Assembly: GCA_029204225.1 (NCBI GenBank)
Contig: CM055098.1
Span: forward strand, 23,811,367-23,875,366
Direction of reading: 5' to 3'
DNA: 64,000 bases
DNA from: Diphasiastrum complanatum
Taxonomy: Eukaryota; Streptophyta; Lycopodiopsida; Lycopodiales; Lycopodiaceae
The translations under genes were made by a program, and so were the position numbers. The notes under the pieces are model-generated. The model saw nothing but the letters and a program-made list of their open reading frames with translations. It did no database searches and was not told the DNA's origin. Shown one piece after another: positions 37,924 through 48,661 of the stretch (positions are counted from its first letter, which is position 1; the number at the start of each line of letters is the position of its first letter).

Positions 37924-38779
37924 TCAAGAATGTATCATAGTGTTTTTTTGTTATCTCTATCTTATTTGATGTACCCTTTTACCATATTGCAAGTAGGAGT
38001 TTAATTTTGAGTTTAATCTCTCGACTAATTTGAACAACAAATGATTTGAAAAAACCCCTAATCTCTTTCAAATCTCACAAAAAATGCGGAAATAACAAGG
38101 GGGAAGATTTCAGATTTTCAAAGAGTCGACATGTTGGAATCGAGGTTCAAATTCAGAATCAATTTGAGTTGATAATGTTGCAAATTGTTAGACTAACATT
38201 GTTATTGAATGCAACTACTTCTAATATTTAGTTGGTTCTTTTCTCCCTAACATTTCATTGAGGGAATGTTACACGGGTTTTTAATTGCAACTATCTGTCA
38301 AACAATATCTCTCATCTCAATGACTTCCAATGTAACCTATTTAATGTTAGAACCTACTAAGTTACGAGTCCCCACGGGCTACAAATTTCAAATAGTGGAA
38401 AATAAACAAAAAAAAAAGGGGTTCGAACCTTTTCCCGATTCAAATCGAGCTAGCCTATTGAACTGATTCGAATCGGTATGGGCCGATTCGAATCGGCTGG
38501 TAATCTTGTTCATGAGTACTTTTGACATCAATGAAATTGAAGGACATCATCGTAAAAATGCCATGCTTAGTTCACAAAGATTTGGCCGCTCTCACCTTGA
38601 TCAGGCAAATACTACTTCTAAAAGAAATTTTAGAAAGTTACCTAGCTTTACACAAACTTTAAAAGATTTGTTCTACTGTAGGCATAGGATGCTTGTTCTT
38701 TATTGAGGCTTCATTAAGAATTCAAAATTTGATGCACACCCACACCCATCTTTTTGATTACCTATGCTTTGTAGGATTA
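37924..38779. other. 3' flank of the FATC exon and unassigned sequence
   Basis: The first part may be 3' UTR. Near 38460-38500 there are two copies of GATTCGAATCGG in palindromic form, similar to hAT subterminal repeats. A 66-codon frame at 38506-38706 has no recognisable domain. Confidence 0.4.
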
Positions 38780-39170
38780 TATCTATGTCTAATATCCCTT
38801 ATCCAACAACTCTTGATGTTGTTTCACCTCCTTTTGTCGCTGTGGACTTAGTGTATGTGTTTTGGAAGATAGGCTTGGTGCAACATCCTCATGCTTGACA
38901 CCTCTTGATGTTGGAACATCTTGAGCTAGCGCGTCAGGGAAGACTTGGAGAAAATCTTGATAAGAGGTTAGCAATACCTTTTTTCCAATCGACTCATCGT
39001 GAGTTTGAACTTTGAACTTTGTGCGAGATCTTATTGTTTTGACATAAAAAGATGTCACCTCAACTTTCCTATAGTTGAGTGTCACCGTGCCTTCGCCGAT
39101 AAGATTTAGAAGTTGAGCATGCCAATAGTTTCAAATAAAGTAGTGTGGCCATATCTTTTCAATGTGACCT
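38780..39170 (-). pseudogene. gypsy polyprotein fragment (RT N-terminus)
   Basis: The minus-strand frame contains YQDFLQVFPDALAQDVPTSR, GVKHEDVAPSL and SPQRQKEVKQHQELLDKGY. This corresponds to the segment before gypsy RT (DVFP...RGxxHxIxLxPG...LxxLLxKGyI). It is cut at the left end before the RT palm, with no LTR in the vicinity. Confidence 0.5.
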
Positions 39171-39802
39171 ACACCTACCCAAGGGTGCTGTTGATAACCA
39201 GAATAGGCACATAGCATACATTTCATAGCATGGCATTAATGATCTAATTTTTTTCGTTAAAGATAAAAACTACCTTTTTGGTTTTGATTGTCTTTTTGTG
39301 TTGTTTTAGAAGAGATATCCATTTGCATACTGGTTAGCTGAAAGGAAGCCTTCTTAATGCTATTTTGTCCATAAGTCGATTATTCTTTTTAAGAAGAAAA
39401 TAGTCACTTGAAAATAATATTATAGTTGTCTCTAGCTGGTTTGAAACTATCCTCAAAGGAAGAGCATTTCAAATATCTTTTCAGTTGTAATATTTTCACA
39501 CATTGAAAACACAATCTTGAAAAGGCAAGCACATGGGAATGATAATTAGGGTACATGAATTATGTGTAATTGTTTAACTTGGACAAATTCTTTCTTGCTG
39601 TCTTTCAAAATGAGATATGCAAACTATTTTGTTGAGATAGTGTTTGTGATCAGGTTCCTGAGTAAATTCACATGAATGTTTGTAAAAGTCCAATGTCTTT
39701 CATAAGCATGATGCATGAAAGCATCAATAAGTACTTAGTCATTCATTTTTTCAAATAAGAACATAGGACATGCTTGTATAAACTTTGTTGATCATACTAT
39801 AG
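39171..39802. other. unassigned sequence, possibly intronic
   Basis: AT-rich, no motif recognised. Confidence 0.35.
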
Positions 39803-39986
39803 GAAAATTATGCGATGATGAATTGGTGAAAGTTTCCAGAGTTCCGGCAGGCCGTTATAACCTCTTGCATTGCCACCAAGTAGTTTCGTCACAGCTGATT
39901 AACTCGGATACAAAAGCAAGAAGGGATGTTCTGCTGGAGTATACTTTGCCCTCAAGTAAAAATGACCTAAAGAAGTTGCTACTTTG
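39803..39986 (+). CDS. candidate internal exon of an unidentified host gene
   Basis: A 184-bp block bounded by an AG acceptor (CATACTATAG) and a good donor (TTG|GTAAGA). It is open in one frame and encodes KLCDDELVKVSRVPAGRYNL, LHCHQVVSSQLINSDTKARR and DVLLEYTLPSSKNDLKKLLL. The composition is that of a soluble helical protein. It is outside any recognised transposon. A weak resemblance to the helical repeats of Sec39/NBAS (MIP2)-type tethering proteins is only an impression. It has no ATG in frame, so ORF callers miss it. Confidence 0.38.
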
Positions 39987-40851
39987 GTAAGAAAATCCTT
40001 ACTCTTATACTGAATTGTACGCTTAGTGTGCTTAAAGAAAGAAATTGTTATCAAGCAGACTTCAAAGCTAAATTATGCTATCTTTTCAAAATGTTGCCAA
40101 TAAGCATTGTAAATAGCAGTAGACCACATGTTATGACTGTAAATGCAAAAGTGAGGAGTATATAGATAAATAAACATCCAAGTGCATGGCAAAAAAAATA
40201 GTACACTTGAATGATGAGCTATCAAATGATGATGGTGGTTGTCTCTAGCTTCTATTTATAGTCTTTTGGGGAATCATAAAGGAACCTTCTAGAAAACCCA
40301 ATGCATAATTTGAAGTGTAATTAAGTCAACACTTTTGGAGGAAAATAATGTGCCCATTAGCTTGATAGGCTAGAGGATGCTCTTAGACAGGCCGAAGTAC
40401 ATGTTTAGCATTTTTTTATTTGATTAGTATATTTCAATACTAGCATATCAATATTTTTCTCATTGAAACCCTTATGTTTTGTACAAAAAGCACAATGTAA
40501 TGTGGTCACATGGACAAAAGCTTGTGTGGAACGTATCGATAAAAATAGAAATACATCTAATTGTGGAATCATGGCAAATTTTACTGAAGAGAGTCGAGCA
40601 AACATGTTGATACTAGTCTATTCCCTTCTCAACTTGACTATTGTGGGACCATACGTAATGTCTTGGAGGTTGGATTTAGGCAATTTAGTTTTTTTATATA
40701 TGATGTGAAATGGTTTAAAACTATCTACAATGGTCCCAATGCAACTGTGAGAAAAAAATGTTAGTGGTTATTTCGCCATAGACCCACCGAGTTATGGACA
40801 AATTAGATTGATGTTTTTGTTCTTTCTCAACAATGTGATAAGGTATGTATG

Positions 40852-40854
<3 letters not shown>
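39987..40854. other. unassigned sequence
   Basis: A + frame at 40463-40708 (81 codons) is open without a recognisable domain. The rest is AT-rich noncoding. Confidence 0.35.

Positions 40855-40896
<42 letters not shown>
40855..40896. repeat. (TA)n microsatellite, insertion site of hAT-1
   Basis: About 20 TA units ending at the CATAG terminus of hAT-1. TA repeats resume at 47016 after the element. Confidence 0.95.
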
Positions 40897-40898
<2 letters not shown>

Positions 40899-41251
40899 TA
40901 GGTCCCGCGGTACTGGGTACCGCGGATCCCGGTACCGCGGGACCGTACTGGTACAGCGGTACCATGATGGTACCGCGGTACCACAATATAATAATATTTT
41001 TATTATTTTTTTTTACCTAAACTACCCGCCCCCCTCGCATTTCAGCTCAAATTTTTTTGCGCCCTCCTCCGCCCTGCCATCGCTGTTGTTTTTGCCTACC
41101 TGCCTTCTGATTCCTTGCGTCGCCCTTCGCCCACGCAACGCCTTGCCTTGCATCTGACTTGCTTCGCCCTGCCTTCGCCCATTTTCAGCGTCTCTCCAAC
41201 AGTGAACCCTGCTGTTTTTTTTCCAGCAATCCATCCCTCATTTCATCTGCA

Positions 41252-43807
41252 ATGGTGCAATCCGACCTTTCCGGTCTGTGGGACGAGGTAGACATTGTCA
41301 GGCGGGTTGCCGACAAGGCCAACAAGACCGGTCAGAAGATCGTGCGCTGCCGATACTGTCTCGTCGAGTTTGGTGCATCCCTCACTCGCCTTAAAGGCCA
41401 TCTGCTCGGTGCACGCGCCAAAAATGGTGCCACCTTGAATGCTGCCCCTTGTGGCAGCATGACCGTCCCCGACAGGCAGCGACTACTGGACACCTACGGG
41501 CCGCGGCTCGTGGCAGGGGAGAACACCATTTCGGAGGGCATTCTCCGATTTTCACCGCTCCTTATGTGGCTGACCCAGAGTTGCTGCCCGCTTGGCTGGC
41601 ACGCACGAGGAGAGGGAGTGCATCCTCCTCCGGTCCCTTTGCCCTTCAGACAGTTCTGCCTCACGCACCCCCATCTGCTTAGATTCCGGTGGATCCCGTC
41701 CCATCGCGTCCGCCAGTTGCCACTGCAGTTCCACCACCACCCACTGTTGCTCGCACTCCACCAGTCTACGACTTTCTCATGGACTCTCCGCCACCCGAGC
41801 AGGCCCAGGATGCTACTGGGCGGGCCTTCGAGGATGTGGAAGAGATCCCTTCTTCCTTTCCTTCCCATCCGGATGACCTCCTCAGCCAACAGTTTTCGTA
41901 CCCCATGCCAGATGTTGCCCCTCCACCAGTGCACCCCACCTATGCTGCTGCACCCATCCCTGCTAGTGCATCCCACTCTCCCCATTCCACGTCTACAGCC
42001 GATGCATCCACCAGTGCCCAGCCTGTCGCGTCATCGTCCATTCCCTTGGTGCACCGTGTTGGAGGTCCACCACCCGTCGCCCACTAGGGAGAGCCCTTGT
42101 GCAGCAGACCATTCGCGGCGCGCATCAGCCGCACATGGACAGAGAGGCCACACAGGCCGTGACCAGTCTGATTTACGAGCTGAACCTGCCCTTTACCATC
42201 ACCGACTCTGAGCCCTTCAGAAGGGCCTTCCGCCTAGCACAGTCTGTCAGCCCTAGCTGGAGAGTCCCTAGTTTAGAGGTTGTCCGCACACACATGCTGA
42301 GGGATAGGGTCGAGTCCTTGTCTAGAGAGATGGAGCCTCTACGTCGGCACTGGGCCACTTACGGTTGCAGCATCATGTCCGATGGTTGGACTGATGTCAG
42401 GAGGAGGCCGATCCTCAACATACTGGTCTCCAGCTGCATGGGCACACAGTTTTTGAGGGCAGTGGATTGCAGCAGGGGGGGGAGAGTCATATCTGCATAG
42501 TTCATGTTTGATGTCATCAGGTCTTCCATCCTAGCCATAGGCCCACAGCATGTCGTCACGGTGGTGACGGACAATGCCACGAACTGCATTCAGATGGGTG
42601 TACTGCTAGAGGCCGAGTTCCCTCATATTGTTCATACCCCCTGTGCAGCCCACGACATAGACCTTCTGATGGGGGACATTGGAGCACTTTCCTGGGTTAG
42701 AGCCATCGTCCGGCAGGCCCTCTTCCTGGTGACTTTTGTCACCAGAAAGAGGTGTGTCCTTGCCATGTTCCGGGTGTTCAGCCATCTGGACCTCTGTAAG
42801 CCAGCCCCCACGCGCTTTGCATTCGACTTGGTGGTCATCGACCATTTGATCAGGTGCAGGGCCCAGCTTCTACAGATGGTTGCCAGTGATCTTTGGGGTG
42901 CCAGTACATTTCCGCACACTGAGGATGAGGAGCACTTTTCTTCCACGGTGAGGGGAGACCAGTTCTGGAGGGATGCGCAGACATTGTCAGGACTGCTTCG
43001 ACCACTCTACATTGTGCTCCGCATGGCTGACAGCGAGGGGTCGACACTTGGACTGGTGTATGAGCTCATGGACCGGATTGGACAGTTCCTGCAGCTGCCC
43101 ATCTTGCAGCCAGAGAGGTAAGCGGTACAATGTTGCAATTGACCTTTATCTTTTCAGTACTTGCTAGTTTGTTTTTCTGTCAATGTTAAGCTTTTTCGTA
43201 ATGCCCTAAACCACATGCCCCTCACCTGCAGGATGACAGAGCTGAAGTTCATATGGGAGACGCGGTGGAACTGCTTCCACAGGAGCATCCACAACGTTGC
43301 ACACATGCTGCATCCCCTCTTCCTCTCTTCGACATAGATCGCAGACAGGGAGCTCGAGGCCGATTGGCTTCAGTACATTCACAGGGTGGGTCCACACATA
43401 GGTTTGGATCCTATCAGGCTCATGGAGGAGCTCGCTGCATTTCGTTTCGGCATAGGCACATTCGGCTACCCGGCTGCCCAGGATCCAGAGAGGACCATGT
43501 TCGGTAGCACATACCCATCTATACAGCGTCTTGCACTGCGTGTCCTTTCTCAGGTATGCATCTCATTTTATCCTCCATTTTTGTGTTTCGTTGAAGTTTC
43601 ACCTCTGCCACAATGTGCTGAAGTATTTCAATGCACGCACCACAGGACTGTGCTGCCTCCGTGTGTGAGCGTAATTGGAGCACATGGGCACTCATTCACA
43701 CGAGGAGAAGAAACCGGTTGTCAGTGAGTCAGTTGGAGCGGTTGGTGTTCTGTAGCACCAACGCACGTCTCGCCAGGAGGCTTCCGACCATTACGAGGGC
43801 ATTGCAG
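41252..43807 (+). pseudogene. hAT-1 transposase: BED finger, DUF659 and hAT dimerisation domain
   Basis: ATG 41252. The BED finger (CRYCLVEFGASLTRLKGHLL, then Cys after AAPC) is followed by a Pro/Ser-rich linker with a frame change (41680-42085). The DUF659 region opens EATQAVTSLIYELNLPFTIT and has SDGWTDVRRRPILNILVSS and VVTDNATNC, both catalytic-type Asp positions kept. Then come WRDAQTLSGLLRPLYIVLRM, an intron at 43118-43231 (GTAAGC...CTGCAG, phase 2), RWNCFHRSIHNVAHML, an intron at 43554-43645 (GTATGC...CCACAG) and the C-terminal motif SVCERNWSTWALIHTRRRNR. Stops at about 42498 and 43339 and the linker frameshift disable it. Acts in the nucleus to cut and paste the element; two introns agree with splice consensus. 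Confidence 0.88.
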
Positions 43808-43909
43808 GTGATAAACTAATCTTTCATAGCATGTTGGTTGACTCCTGGTATGTTGGTTTCATTTCTTGATAAAGTTGTCTCTCTGACATGCAAATTTTAA
43901 ACCTTGTAG

Positions 43910-45487
43910 ACGAAGATATCAGATTTGGAGCGCCAGGTTGACTTGCCTACGGACAGCACCCATCCCATGCCTGCAGATGACCTGGGCACACAGTTGATGG
44001 CAGAGAGAGAGAGGGAGCTTGCCGAGATGAGAGAGAGAGAGCTTGGGCTTGAGCACAAAGAGCCCCCATTGTATGAGGCAGATGAGCTAGTGTCAGAGGA
44101 TGAGCATGATGAGGATGAGCCCATTCGGGTTGTGTTTGCCAGACCAGAGAGGGATGAGGCAGATGATACAGGTGCAGGGCACACGCCACGGGCAGGGGTC
44201 ACAGGTGCATCACGTGGCAGAGGTGGGACACATGGCACAGGTTATACCGGCAGACAGGCAGGGCACACAGGGGGGGGCAGTGGCATACCTACCTATGTCG
44301 ACATGATGGAGGAGGCTCTTGATAGAGGGCAGAGTGGTTTAGATGCCGGTCCCGCAGATGTTTGCAGCACAGAGTCATGGCCGTTACTACGACAGCACAC
44401 CAGAGGAGGCACCTGATGACTTTCATTGCACAGATTGGGAGGCCATGCAAGGTCTACAGGGTGCACATGATGAGGCACGGGATGAGGCTTGGGTTGATTC
44501 AGGGGTTGGTGCACAGGATGATTCAGAGGTTGGTGCACAGGATGATTTAGAGGCTGGTGCACAGGATGAGTCCCAGAGCCCAGAGCATTTGTATTCGGAT
44601 GCCCAGCTGGCCGACTTGGTTGCCACATTGGATTCAGAGGCCCAGCAGATGCCGAGTGTCAGGGCAGAGTCCCAGCTAGAGCAGCCGCATGAGGTGCCTA
44701 CAGTTCCTCCAGCTCCTCAGAGGGTGTATGTGCGTCGCACAGCTCCTCCAGTGCCACCGATGCCATTTAGGCCTGCAGCCCCTCCATCGCCGTCCACTTC
44801 TGCAGCACCAGGTCTCCATGGCAGGCCACCATCTGTGCCCAGGTTTTCTCTTGCAGCGCCCACATCCACAGTGGCTCCTCCAGTGGCAGCACCCACGTCA
44901 CATCCTCCTCCTTTGGCAGCACCCAGGATGTACCAGTACCGGCCACCACAGCGCCCCTTTCAGTACATATCGCCACTGTACTCGCCTCCTGCACAGCCAA
45001 TTCCTCCACCTACAGCAGCCCCACGGGCACACACTCCACGAGCTCATCCTCCTCGCTCAGTTGCACGGGGTATTGCTTCCCTATCCCAGCCGCCCTCAGC
45101 TTGGGCCCAGCCTAGCCAGCCAGGTGATTTGCATGGGGGTGACGAGGCATTGACAGCTCCTCTTGTCCGCAAGAGACCAGGAAGGCCCAAGGGTGCACCG
45201 AACAAGAAAGGCAAGGCACAGAAACTGCCAGGGAGGAGAGGATGACCACGCAGGGCTACAGGTACAGGTAGAGGTGCAGTATCACAGCCAGTTGGAGCAG
45301 GTGTTGTTGGTTTGGCCTGCTTGGGGGCTGATGCGGAGGCTGATTGGGAGGATGAGGATGACGAGTCTTCCCCCTCGGATACACAGCCCATGCCAGTTCC
45401 AGACAGGCAGAGATATCGGCTGTGAGAGTCAGCTCAGGGCCCTGAGTTGTCTCCAGAGCATTCGTCTGAGTCAGAGCCAGAGCATTG
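43910..45487 (+). pseudogene. hAT-1 transposase C-terminal extension (acidic, Pro-rich, AT-hook)
   Basis: Follows an intron at 43808-43909. TKISDLERQVDLPTDS and an acidic stretch ADELVSEDEHDEDEPIRVVF precede a Gly/Arg-rich segment. After a one-base shift near 44343 come QSHGRYYDSTPEEAPDDF and a Ser/Asp repeat (VGAQDDSEVGAQDDLEAGAQ, near 44505-44570). A long Pro/Ala tract ends in the AT-hook-like KRPGRPKGAPNKKGKAQKLP (about 45172). A TGA at 45243 interrupts an acidic end (DWEDEDDESSPSDTQ). Such a tail of about 500 residues after the hAT dimerisation domain is not part of the basic hAT fold. hAT-2 has the same arrangement. Confidence 0.7.
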
Positions 45488-46012
45488 ATTGTGGCTCTGT
45501 TGTTTTAGTTTCAGTAGTTTGTCTCTAGCAGACGGTCTACCATTGTACTCAGATGATTTTTCACATTATATACAGTGTTTGGCCTACATTATTTGCTGCA
45601 CATTGTGCGTATGTCGCTCTGTACATGTGATGCTTTATTTTATGTCGAAGAATTCTATGTGCGTGTGTGAATCCTATTTTCATTTAATTTCGTTTGAAGT
45701 GAATGCTAGCTTCACATATATGCACCTACATCATGAGCACAACAATCACCCCTACACCCCAAACGACATTTCATAAACACATGTAATACATCTGCATTTA
45801 AAAAAATTACAAACATTGCATCTTACATGACCAGGCTCGCGTTGCACAAAAAACAACTATGTACATATTCAACCGTTGTATCAGGATAACATCACACATA
45901 CTGTCTTTTTCTTTAAGCAGCCATCTAGTTATTTGCTGCACCATAAACTGCCGAAAACTACATAGCAACAGTCCACCACATACGGCTGGACCTCATCTAT
46001 TCTAAACATCCC

Positions 46013-46420
46013 TCACTGATCCTCCACCGACTCCTCGCCCTCGTCTGGTGCATTGTTTTGTCGCTCTTGCTCTGCCTTCCGGTTAGCCTGAGCTGCCTCC
46101 TGGTTAGCCCGACGTCTGGCCGCCCTTTCCCTGACCATGATGAGCTGCCGTCGTGTGAAATTCATTTCGATCTGCTCATCCAGATCCAGCTCGACAGCGG
46201 GGACAGGACCCATAGCGGGGGCGGGTGGCTCCGGTTCCGGATTTGTCTGTCGAGTTTGTCGCAGCATCTCTCGGATATCTGCCTCTTGCTTCCGATGCCT
46301 CTCGTTGTGCCTTCGGATATCTTCCTCAAGCTTCCTCCTGGCTTCGCCCTCGAGCTTCGGTGGTATGCGCTCTGCCATCTCGATCGACCTTCTCCTCACA
46401 GCACCCTGGTCCTTGAACAC
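46013..46420 (-). CDS. antisense charged coiled-coil ORF inside hAT-1
   Basis: A 135-residue intact frame on the strand opposite the transposase, convergent with it. After MAERIPPKLEGEARRKLEED come heptad-like charged segments (IRRHNERHRKQEADIREMLR), a Pro-rich middle (PEPEPPAPAMGPVPA), a second basic helix (LIMVRERAARRRANQEAAQA) and an acidic end (APDEGEESVEDQ). The low stop density and clear amphipathic pattern argue for coding. It may be the last exon of a spliced gene, or a chance frame opened by GC-rich sequence. No known domain recognised. Confidence 0.45.
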   Translation of the reverse strand: MFKDQGAVRRRSIEMAERIPPKLEGEARRKLEEDIRRHNERHRKQEADIREMLRQTRQTNPEPEPPAPAMGPVPAVELDLDEQIEMNFTRRQLIMVRERAARRRANQEAAQANRKAEQERQNNAPDEGEESVEDQ

Positions 46421-47015
46421 CCTCTCACAGCACCCTGGCTCTCAAACAGCCTGTCACCGGCTCTCGCTTGTTCTCTCACTGTCTATCACTAGCTCTCTCA
46501 CAGCCTCTGAAAATGCCGACCACAATGGCATTGTGAGTGCCTATTTATCCCCACAGCCTGATCGGCCATGTGGATCCCCATCATTCTTCCATGTGCCTCT
46601 GTACCTGCCCCCATGTGATGCTCCCCCCTGTGTTGGTCTCCCATTGGGCCCATGGTCTGCTCACCCACAATGCCCATGTGCCTCTGTACTCTGTACATGT
46701 GATGCTACCCCCCTGTGTTGGTCTCCCATTGGCCCCTCGGTCTGCTCACTCGCAGTGCCCATGTGCCACTGCAACAGTCCCTTGCATCATGTACTGTACC
46801 CTCTTTTTTTACACCCAAAACCCCTTTTTTTACTTTTTTTTGTCCTTTTTTGATAGTTAATATGCAAAAAAAATTTATTAAAAAAATTTTAAAAAATAAA
46901 AAAATATAAAGAATGGTACCGCCCTGGTACCGCGGATCCCAGGGCGGTACCGTACCGGCGGTACCACTAATATGGTACCGGCGGTACCATACCAGCGGTA
47001 CCACGAGATACTATG

Positions 47016-47049
<34 letters not shown>

Positions 47050-47404
47050 GCATTGTGTGCTCGCTGATGGCGGGCGGCCGATGGTGTGTATGTGTGTGTG
47101 TGTATAATTATATATATGTGTGTGTATGTGTATATATATGTTTATGTATATATGTATGTATATGTGTGCATATATATGTGTATGTATACATGTGTGTATC
47201 TATACGTATGTGTATGTATATCAGTGTATATGTGCATGTGTATGTGTATGTATATGTATGTGTTTGTATATATATATGTATGTGTATATATTTATGTGTG
47301 TGTGTGTGTATGTGTATATATATTTGAATGCACATGTGTATGTGTATGCACATGTGTATGTATATGTATGCGTATGTGTATGGTATGCGTATGTGTATGT
47401 GTAT
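47016..47404. repeat. TA/CA and TATG/TGTG microsatellite block
   Basis: (TA)n, then (CA)n at 47036-47047, a short unique part, then about 310 bp of mixed TG/TATG repeats. All YVCVYM frames here are repeat artefacts. Confidence 0.95.
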
Positions 47405-47412
47405 ATGTGAAT

Positions 47413-47571
47413 CAAAGTACCCCACGACATAGGTGCCGTGGGGTCCAGGTACCGTACCATGGCACGTGCCGTGGTACGGCACCTGTTTTTTTTTTTGGTT
47501 TTTTCTACCAAAAATGACCTTAAAAAAAACAGGTGCCGTGGGTGTACGGAACCCGTGCCGTTGGAACTTTG
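47413..47571. mobile_element. small non-autonomous hAT-like element (MITE-C)
   Basis: 159 bp flanked by ATGTGAAT (47405-47412 and 47572-47579). Terminal repeats CAAAGTACC and, inverted, CAAAGTTCC. The interior contains the palindrome GTGCCGTGGTACGGCAC (47466-47482) and further copies of GTGCCGTG. It is inserted at the boundary between the TG microsatellite and the FLA fragment. Confidence 0.8.
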
Positions 47572-47577
47572 ATGTGA

Positions 47578-48045
47578 ATGTATTAGATAACGGGCCATTC
47601 TGGTCTGTTACCTCACGTTATTAGCAGTGGGTGGCTTCAGATGCTTCACTTGGAAGAGCAGGATTTGAGATGGTCTGCAGAGATCCCAATGAGAAGTAGC
47701 TTGATAGAACGTGGCACTTCAGCATGATTTGGAGCTGGACGTTGCTGAGCTCTGAAAGCTCCCAATTAGGTAAAATGATGAAGGCACCATCACGAGGAGC
47801 TAAAGCAGTTATGCTAGGGCAAGTTTTTTGGCTTGCCAATGCAGCAGCAACACCGGTAGAATTGAGATAATCTGCAAAAATAGTGAACCCAGCCCACCTG
47901 GCCTACTTCTTTGTTGCTAACACCATTAGGCATCAACATAGGATCAATCTGAAAAATGGATATGTTATAAGCAGCTCGTCTAGTACCCTGATAGAGTGTA
48001 GTTATCAGAATGCTAGTGGCATTTTGAATCTCATTTGTGAAGGCC
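47578..48045 (-). pseudogene. fasciclin-like arabinogalactan protein (FLA) fragment
   Basis: The minus strand encodes the end of one FAS1 domain (AFTNEIQNATSILITTLYQG, RRAAYNISIFQIDPMLMPNG). A one-base shift leads to a second FAS1 domain: AGFTIFADYLNSTGVAAALA, ITALAPRDGAFIILPN, LSNVQLQIMLKCHVLSSYFS, LPSEASEATHC, then two stops and EVTDQNGPLSNTFTSK in the same frame. FLAs are cell-wall/plasma-membrane adhesion glycoproteins. No signal peptide, AGP region or GPI signal remains. Both ends run into TG microsatellites, so this is a stranded piece. Confidence 0.78.
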
Positions 48046-48125
48046 GCCCTTCAACTTGTTTATGAAGGTTTCCTTTAGCCCATTCCGGATAATTAAGCAA
48101 CCTGTTTTTACAACATAAATGGCCA

Positions 48126-48643
48126 GCCTTGCTAATAACGTATGTATGTGTATGTGTATGTATTTGTATGTGTATATGTATGTGCATGTGTATGGTATGT
48201 ATGTGTATTTGTGTGCGTGTATTGTATTTGTGTGTGTATGTATGTATATGTGGGTGTATGTATGTATGTATATGTGTATGTATCTATGTGTATATATATG
48301 TGTATGTGTGTATGTGTTTGTATGTTTGTGTATATATATGTATATGTGTATGTGTGCGTGTATATGTGTATCTATACGTATATGTGTATGTGTGTATATG
48401 TGTATGTGTGCCTGTGTATGTCTGTGTTGTCAAAATATAAGCTTGTATGTGTGTGCATATGTATTGTATGTATGAATAGTCAAAGAGTAGGGTCTAGGTG
48501 TGACATGAGGAGAATAGGGTGGGCTAGCAACACCCTTACATTCTCTCTCTGAAATATCTTTAATATATATGAGGGTCTAGGTGTGACATGAGGAGAATAG
48601 GGTGGGCTAGCAACACCCTTACATTCTCTCTCTAAAATATCTT
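48126..48643. repeat. left arm of a long palindrome (TG microsatellite plus unique core)
   Basis: TG/TATG repeats to about 48460, then a unique core with ATAGTCAAAGAGTAGGGTCT, GGGTGGGCTAGCAACACCC and TTACATTCTCTCTCT. The core holds an extra tandem copy (about 82 bp) relative to the right arm. The inverted partner is 48662-49017 and continues at 54186-54221. Confidence 0.93.
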
Positions 48644-48661
48644 ATATATATGATATATATT

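Larger units (their letters stand above)
40897..47015 (+). mobile_element. hAT transposon hAT-1, complete ends
   Basis: 6119 bp between CATAG at 40897 and CTATG at 47015, flanked by ATATATAT on both sides. An 8-bp duplication is consistent, but the TA repeat makes it ambiguous. Subterminal regions (about 40904-40986 and 46914-47008) carry many copies of GGTACCGCGG and GGTACCGGCGG in both orientations, the usual hAT transposase-binding arrangement. It contains a BED/DUF659/hAT-C transposase gene on + and an antisense ORF at 46013-46420. In-frame stops mean it is probably no longer autonomous. Confidence 0.88.

Noticed and set aside
38418-38432. Possible tRNA T-arm (GGGTTCGAACC)
   Set aside because: No cloverleaf can be built from the sequence upstream; no acceptor or anticodon stem.
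41449-42087. Several overlapping Pro/Ser-rich ORFs on both strands
   Set aside because: GC-rich shadow frames of the hAT-1 transposase linker.
44689-45391. Additional ORFs over the hAT-1 tail
   Set aside because: Shadow frames of the Pro/Ala-rich tail.
46058-46853. Plus-strand ORFs opposite the antisense coiled-coil ORF
   Set aside because: Cys/Ser/Leu-rich complement of a charged Arg/Glu frame; no domain and weaker coding character.
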